Origin: Candidatus Subteraquimicrobium carltonvillense
Lineage (GTDB): Bacteria; Actinomycetota; Aquicultoria; Subteraquimicrobiales; Subteraquimicrobiaceae
Assembly: GCA_002339355.1 (NCBI GenBank)
Contig: DDKQ01000058.1
Span: forward strand, 7,568 to 12,791
Direction of reading: 5' to 3'
DNA: 5,224 bases
This document shows positions 3,716-5,224 of the stretch, piece by piece. The notes under the pieces were generated by a model. That model saw only the letters and a program-made list of their open reading frames with translations, did not search any database and was not told the origin of the DNA. Position 1 is the stretch's first letter; every line of letters starts with the position of its first letter. The translations under genes and the position numbers were made by a program.

Positions 3716-5056
3716 GTGCAGAAGTACGATGTGATTATCGTTGGTGCAGGTCCAGCCGGAATCTTTGCCGCTCTTGAGCTCTCGCGGAAAGGCAATCTTT
3801 CCATCGCCATAATGGAGAAGGGCGAGGATATAAACAATAGGACTCGGGAACCATCGAGTATCAACTCCGGTTGGGGAGGAGCGGGTGCCTTTAGCGATGG
3901 AAAGCTCAACCTCTCCACCGAAATTGGCGGATGGCTCAATCAATACATCTCCCGCCAGGAATTGGGCGATTTAATCGATTATGTTGACCAAATCTATTTG
4001 GATTTTGGAGCACCAAGGGAATCATACGAAGCCGATGAGATGACCTTGGGGAGGTTGAAGCGCAAAGCGGTCTCGGCGGATTTAATTCTGACCCCCACGC
4101 GGATTCGACATCTGGGGACGGATATTTGTGACAAGGTCCTTCGCAATATACGAAAATATTTTGATGGAAAGGTCGAGGTCAAGGCAAATACCAATGTAAA
4201 ACACATTCTCACCGAAGATCGCACTGCGGTGGGGGTTGAAACAGATAAGGGTCAGAAAGTAAGGGCAAAATATGTCATCGTCGCCCCCGGTCGCGAGGGT
4301 GCGGAATGGCTGACCTCCGAAGTGCAACGTTTAAAGCTCACCCTTCAAGCGAATGCCGTGGATTTGGGCGTAAGATTGGAGGTGCCCGCTGTGGTCATGG
4401 AGCCTCTCACCAAAGAGCTCTATGAACCAAAGCTGATCTACTATTCCAGATCCTTTGGAGATCAAGTACGTCTCTTTTGCGCCTGTCCATATGGTGTGGT
4501 TTCCAGGGAGACCTACGGGGATGTGATCACCGTCAATGGTCACTCCTATCGAGATGCGAGAACGGAAAATACTAATTTTGCCTTGTTAGTCTCCACGACA
4601 TTTACGGAGCCCTTTCATGAACCAATTGCCTATGGTAAATACATCGCCCGCCTCGCCAATCTCTTGGGAGAAGGAATAATCATTCAGCGATTGGGAGATC
4701 TTCAGGCCGGGCGGAGATCGACGGAGAGCCGCATCCGTAAAGGTACCGTGAAACCCACCCTTAGTGAGGCTACACCGGGAGATTTAAGCTTCGTTTTACC
4801 CTATAGGTGCTTGACGGATATCTTGGAAATGATAGAGGTTTTAGATAGGGTGGTACCCGGTGTAAACTCAAAAAATACTCTACTATATGGAGTAGAGGTG
4901 AAGTTTTATTCCTCAAGAGTTAAGCTAGAATCCACTCTAGAGACAGAGATAAAAAATCTTTATGCCATAGGAGATGGAGCGGGGATCACCCGTGGTCTCG
5001 TTCAATCCTCTGCTTCGGGAATAATAGCCGCTCGATCCATACTAAATATAGGCTAG
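3716..5056 (+). CDS. NAD(P)/FAD-dependent dehydrogenase, COG2509-like
   Basis: 446 aa with a GTG start supported by AAGGTGA six bases upstream and an N-terminus that begins directly with the dinucleotide-binding fold. Seen: YDVIIVGAGPAG (4-15, GxGxxG for the FAD ADP moiety), MEKG (33-36), GGAGAFSDGKLN (54-65), a second strand-turn segment YVIVAPGREG (186-195), RLFCACPYG (252-260) with C255 and C257, QRLGDLQAGRR (324-334), and the C-terminal FAD site LYAIGDGAGITRGL (415-428, D420). Knowledge: this layout, including the FCxCP segment, matches uncharacterised FAD-dependent dehydrogenases of COG2509; substrate and electron acceptor are unknown. No signal peptide or membrane segment, so probably cytoplasmic. 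It follows dnaB in the same direction but is separated by 213 bases holding a terminator, so it is probably a separate unit. The long repeat starts 20 bases after its stop. Codon use looks like that of its neighbours. Confidence 0.88.
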   Translation: MQKYDVIIVGAGPAGIFAALELSRKGNLSIAIMEKGEDINNRTREPSSINSGWGGAGAFSDGKLNLSTEIGGWLNQYISRQELGDLIDYVDQIYLDFGAPRESYEADEMTLGRLKRKAVSADLILTPTRIRHLGTDICDKVLRNIRKYFDGKVEVKANTNVKHILTEDRTAVGVETDKGQKVRAKYVIVAPGREGAEWLTSEVQRLKLTLQANAVDLGVRLEVPAVVMEPLTKELYEPKLIYYSRSFGDQVRLFCACPYGVVSRETYGDVITVNGHSYRDARTENTNFALLVSTTFTEPFHEPIAYGKYIARLANLLGEGIIIQRLGDLQAGRRSTESRIRKGTVKPTLSEATPGDLSFVLPYRCLTDILEMIEVLDRVVPGVNSKNTLLYGVEVKFYSSRVKLESTLETEIKNLYAIGDGAGITRGLVQSSASGIIAARSILNIG

Positions 5057-5076
5057 ACATAAATCGCCTACGGCAG

Positions 5077-5224
5077 AAGCTCTTTTTGCCAAACTGTTCT
5101 TAAGCAAAGGAATGGTTTTAAATTCTAAGCACAAAGCACCAAGTTCTAAACAATATTAAATGACCAAACATGTCCTGAGCAAAGTCGAAGGAATCCAAAG
5201 GTTCAAAACGAAATGAAATAGGGT
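5077..5224 (+). repeat. Long dispersed repeat, copy 2 (~148 bp, reaches window end)
   Basis: Same element and orientation as 1083-1232. Differences include a 3-base gap after GCCAAA, one extra C in the TGTCCTGAGC stretch, one extra G in AAAGGTTC and scattered substitutions. At its left end GGCAGAAG (5072-5079) can pair with TTTTTGCC (5083-5090) as a weak hairpin with no T-run after it, so no terminator is called for the FAD dehydrogenase. The match continues to the last base, so the full extent is unknown. Confidence 0.85.

Noticed and set aside
3637..3943. Minus-strand open frames over the FAD dehydrogenase start
   Set aside because: They are antisense to the conserved FAD-binding N-terminus and the terminator, with no domain match.

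Overview
The window looks bacterial, with moderate G+C. The core is rpsR (S18), rplI (L9) and dnaB (replicative helicase) in the usual bacterial order, with Shine-Dalgarno-led starts. The phylum cannot be fixed by eye. The zinc-binding form of S18, a COG1926-type phosphoribosyltransferase, an archaemetzincin and several families of dispersed short repeats suggest an uncultivated, perhaps thermophilic lineage of the Firmicutes/deep Actinobacteriota type. That placement is a guess from general resemblance. The odd length and the repeats at both ends suggest that the window is a whole short contig broken at repeats.

Layout. Positions 1-374 (minus) hold the N-terminal two thirds of an archaemetzincin-type zinc protease, running off the left edge. 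Positions 376-1062 (minus) hold a PRPP-dependent phosphoribosyltransferase-domain protein, one base upstream of the protease gene and clearly in the same transcription unit. Positions 1063-1344 are a divergent intergenic region dominated by copy 1 of a ~150-bp repeat. On the plus strand, rpsR (1345-1575) is followed by a 105-base gap with a plausible promoter and palindrome. Then rplI (1681-2163) overlaps dnaB (2147-3502) by 17 bases. Positions 3503-3715 hold a candidate promoter and a good intrinsic terminator. A FAD-dependent dehydrogenase of the COG2509 type follows at 3716-5056. The last 148 bases are copy 2 of the long repeat.

How it fits together. rpsR-rplI-dnaB is the distal part of the widespread rpsF-ssb-rpsR-rplI-dnaB cluster. 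Here rpsF and ssb are missing upstream, replaced by repeat DNA and a divergent operon. A second family of short GC-rich hairpins ending in GGCAGGC occurs three times. Two copies lie inside coding sequence (the C-terminus of the phosphoribosyltransferase and the archaemetzincin at the left edge), and one lies in the leader before the FAD dehydrogenase. The most interesting unexplained structures are these coding-region palindromes and the promoter-terminator pair ahead of the FAD dehydrogenase, which would give an RNA of about 110 nt or an attenuated leader. I see no clearly new multi-gene system.
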